Shown here: piece after piece, positions 8,016 through 9,375 of the stretch | Position numbering within the stretch: position 1 is the stretch's first letter | Layout of the letters: each line of letters opens with the position of its first letter | Assembly (NCBI GenBank): GCA_938010495.1 | Contig: CALLUT010000089.1 | Coordinates: 1-9,375 of the forward strand | Direction: 5' to 3' | DNA: 9,375 nt | Source: Candidatus Absconditabacterales bacterium | GTDB lineage: Bacteria > Patescibacteria > JAEDAM01 > Absconditabacterales > Absconditicoccaceae | Translations under genes and position numbers: made by a program | Notes under the pieces: model-generated | The model's database searches: none | What the model saw: the letters and a program-made list of their open reading frames with translations, nothing else | What the model was told of the DNA's origin: nothing

Positions 8016-9375
8016 ATGGATAAAAAAGTACTCCTTGTTCCAGAATCTTGATGAGAAGCATGATTTGATTTTGTTCAATACTGTGCATCTCATTATGATG
8101 ATTGTACAATTATTGCGGTTGATTGTATAGATAATGTCCCTGCAAAATTTCTTGCAGATATATTTTATCAGATACCACCATGTACTGATGAAAATTATTT
8201 ATCTGTTATAGAGACTATTATACTTCAAGAAAATGTTACTCACGTGATTCCAACATTTGAACATTGATTGAAGGACTGGAAAGATCTTGTTACAAGATAT
8301 GATCTTACGTGTATAATTGATTTTGAGAAAGTTATTTTTTTTAAAGATAAATATAAAACTGCACAACGATGTAGCAAATATGATATACCAACAATAGATA
8401 CTGAATTACTTACAAATCCATTTGAGAACTGGGTTTTCAATCCAAACCAAAAATTATATATAAAACCAAGAAGTGGATCTTGAAGTAAAAATAATTATGT
8501 ATGTGCTTGATTGTGGGAGTATGAAAAATTGCGCCCATATTTGATTACTAAATATTGAGGAGAAGAAATGCTTGTGCAACCGTTTACTCAATGAATTCAT
8601 TGGAGTGTTGATATATGTGTTTCAGACGATGAGGTTATGTTAGTAACAAAAAAAGCACTAGCAATGCAATGATCAAAAATCATTACTTCAGAAATCGTCT
8701 ATAATGAAAAATTAGAAAAACACTGTAATACTATTATTAAGAAGTGATTGCTATGTTGAATCTATAATATTGAATTTATCGAATCGGAATGAGAATATAA
8801 ACTCCTAGAAATAAATACAAGACTATCATGATGAATGATTTACAGCGTTACAGCTTGAGCAAAGATCTATGATTTTTGTTTATGATGAACTATCTTCTCT
8901 TGATCAAGAGATGCATCAAAATCAATTACATACTGAATCTATAACAAAATTACGAAGCCAAAATCCCATCCAATAATTAGTTGAGCAAAAGTCTGTCTTA
9001 CAGATCAGTCTTGAAAAGTGCTTTTAACAAAAAGAGATGATGTACCATTTTGGACGTTGCCTTGATGATGAAGGGAGCCTTGAGAGAACGAACTTGAAAC
9101 AGCTCTTAGAGAGTTAGAAGAGGAGTTATGATACAAGGCGCATATATTAAAAAAGCAATGCACTGTAGGACAACAATGAAAGAAAAAGAGAGCGTATGCA
9201 GTGTTTCAATGAGCTTATGATGGGAGTCCATTAAAAAAACAACCATGAGAGGTTGCTGATATAAAGTTTTTCCCAATATATGATTTACCATACCCGATAG
9301 ATTCTGTTACTGAAAGTATCATACAAAATATTCGTAGTATTTCATATTATAAAAACGTCCATATTCGTTATGAAT
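8016..9375 (+). CDS. ATP-grasp/Nudix fusion enzyme (3' end outside window)
   Basis: At least 453 residues join two enzymes. Residues 1-110 look like a pre-ATP-grasp Rossmann domain (KVLLVPESGGEAG). The ATP-grasp part shows the nucleotide-binding K150-PRSGSGS loop, MLVQPFTQG, then metal-binding E253 (NIEF) and E265-I-N267-T-R; such enzymes join a carboxylate to an amine or thiol through an acyl phosphate. Residues about 319 onward form a Nudix hydrolase: TLPGG, then the full GX5EX7REUXEEXGU box from G351 (E357, R365, E366, E369, E370, G372). The three glycines of PGGG and that of PGE are all TGA. Nudix enzymes cleave nucleoside diphosphates linked to another group. Substrates are unknown; one chain could make and clean up a nucleotide-linked compound. 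The ATG at 8016 is used because the one at 8006 hits TAA. The frame is still open at the window end. Confidence 0.92.

Noticed and set aside
9106..9291. - strand open frame opposite the Nudix domain
   Set aside because: The + strand encodes a perfect Nudix box across this stretch.

Overview
The window reads sensibly only with genetic code 25, in which UGA encodes glycine. On both strands, long reading frames are broken only by TGA. Every TGA that falls on a recognisable motif sits where the family needs glycine: the sugar-binding loop of phosphohexomutase, the acetyl-CoA loop of a GNAT enzyme, and the glycines of a Nudix box. All eight visible stop codons are TAA or TAG. With the AT-rich composition, this points to the candidate phyla Absconditabacteria (SR1) or Gracilibacteria (BD1-5). 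Arginine codons CGA and CGG are both used, which may lean toward SR1; that placement is inference. Standard-code annotation would shatter almost every gene here.

Layout: (1) 1-997, + strand: 3' part of a phosphomannomutase/phosphoglucomutase, ending in a bidirectional terminator. (2) 1076-4503, - strand: three exported or membrane proteins. They are a small WxL-like secreted protein, a secreted protein with a fibronectin/Ig-like domain, and a signal-peptide protein with a DUF916-like ectodomain, one membrane segment and a Lys/Thr/Ala/Pro-rich cytoplasmic tail resembling a histone H1 tail. Together they recall the WxL surface loci of Firmicutes. (3) 4504-4711: divergent promoter region. (4) 4712-7285, + strand: trpS, a truncated and apparently dead PriA-like protein one base behind it, and a xylose-isomerase-like TIM-barrel protein, closed by a terminator at 7326-7350. 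(5) 7368-9375, + strand: a GNAT acetyltransferase, then 12 bases later an ATP-grasp/Nudix fusion that runs off the window end.

The surface cluster appears to form a cell-envelope module. The trpS operon mixes a housekeeping tRNA synthetase with two proteins that have lost key catalytic residues. The GNAT and ATP-grasp/Nudix pair looks like a small-molecule modification pair of unknown substrate. No tRNA, rRNA, CRISPR array or insertion sequence was recognised. Most starts lack a clear Shine-Dalgarno sequence; the GNAT start, preceded by GGAAG, is the best exception. No gene-free stretch exceeds about 210 bases.
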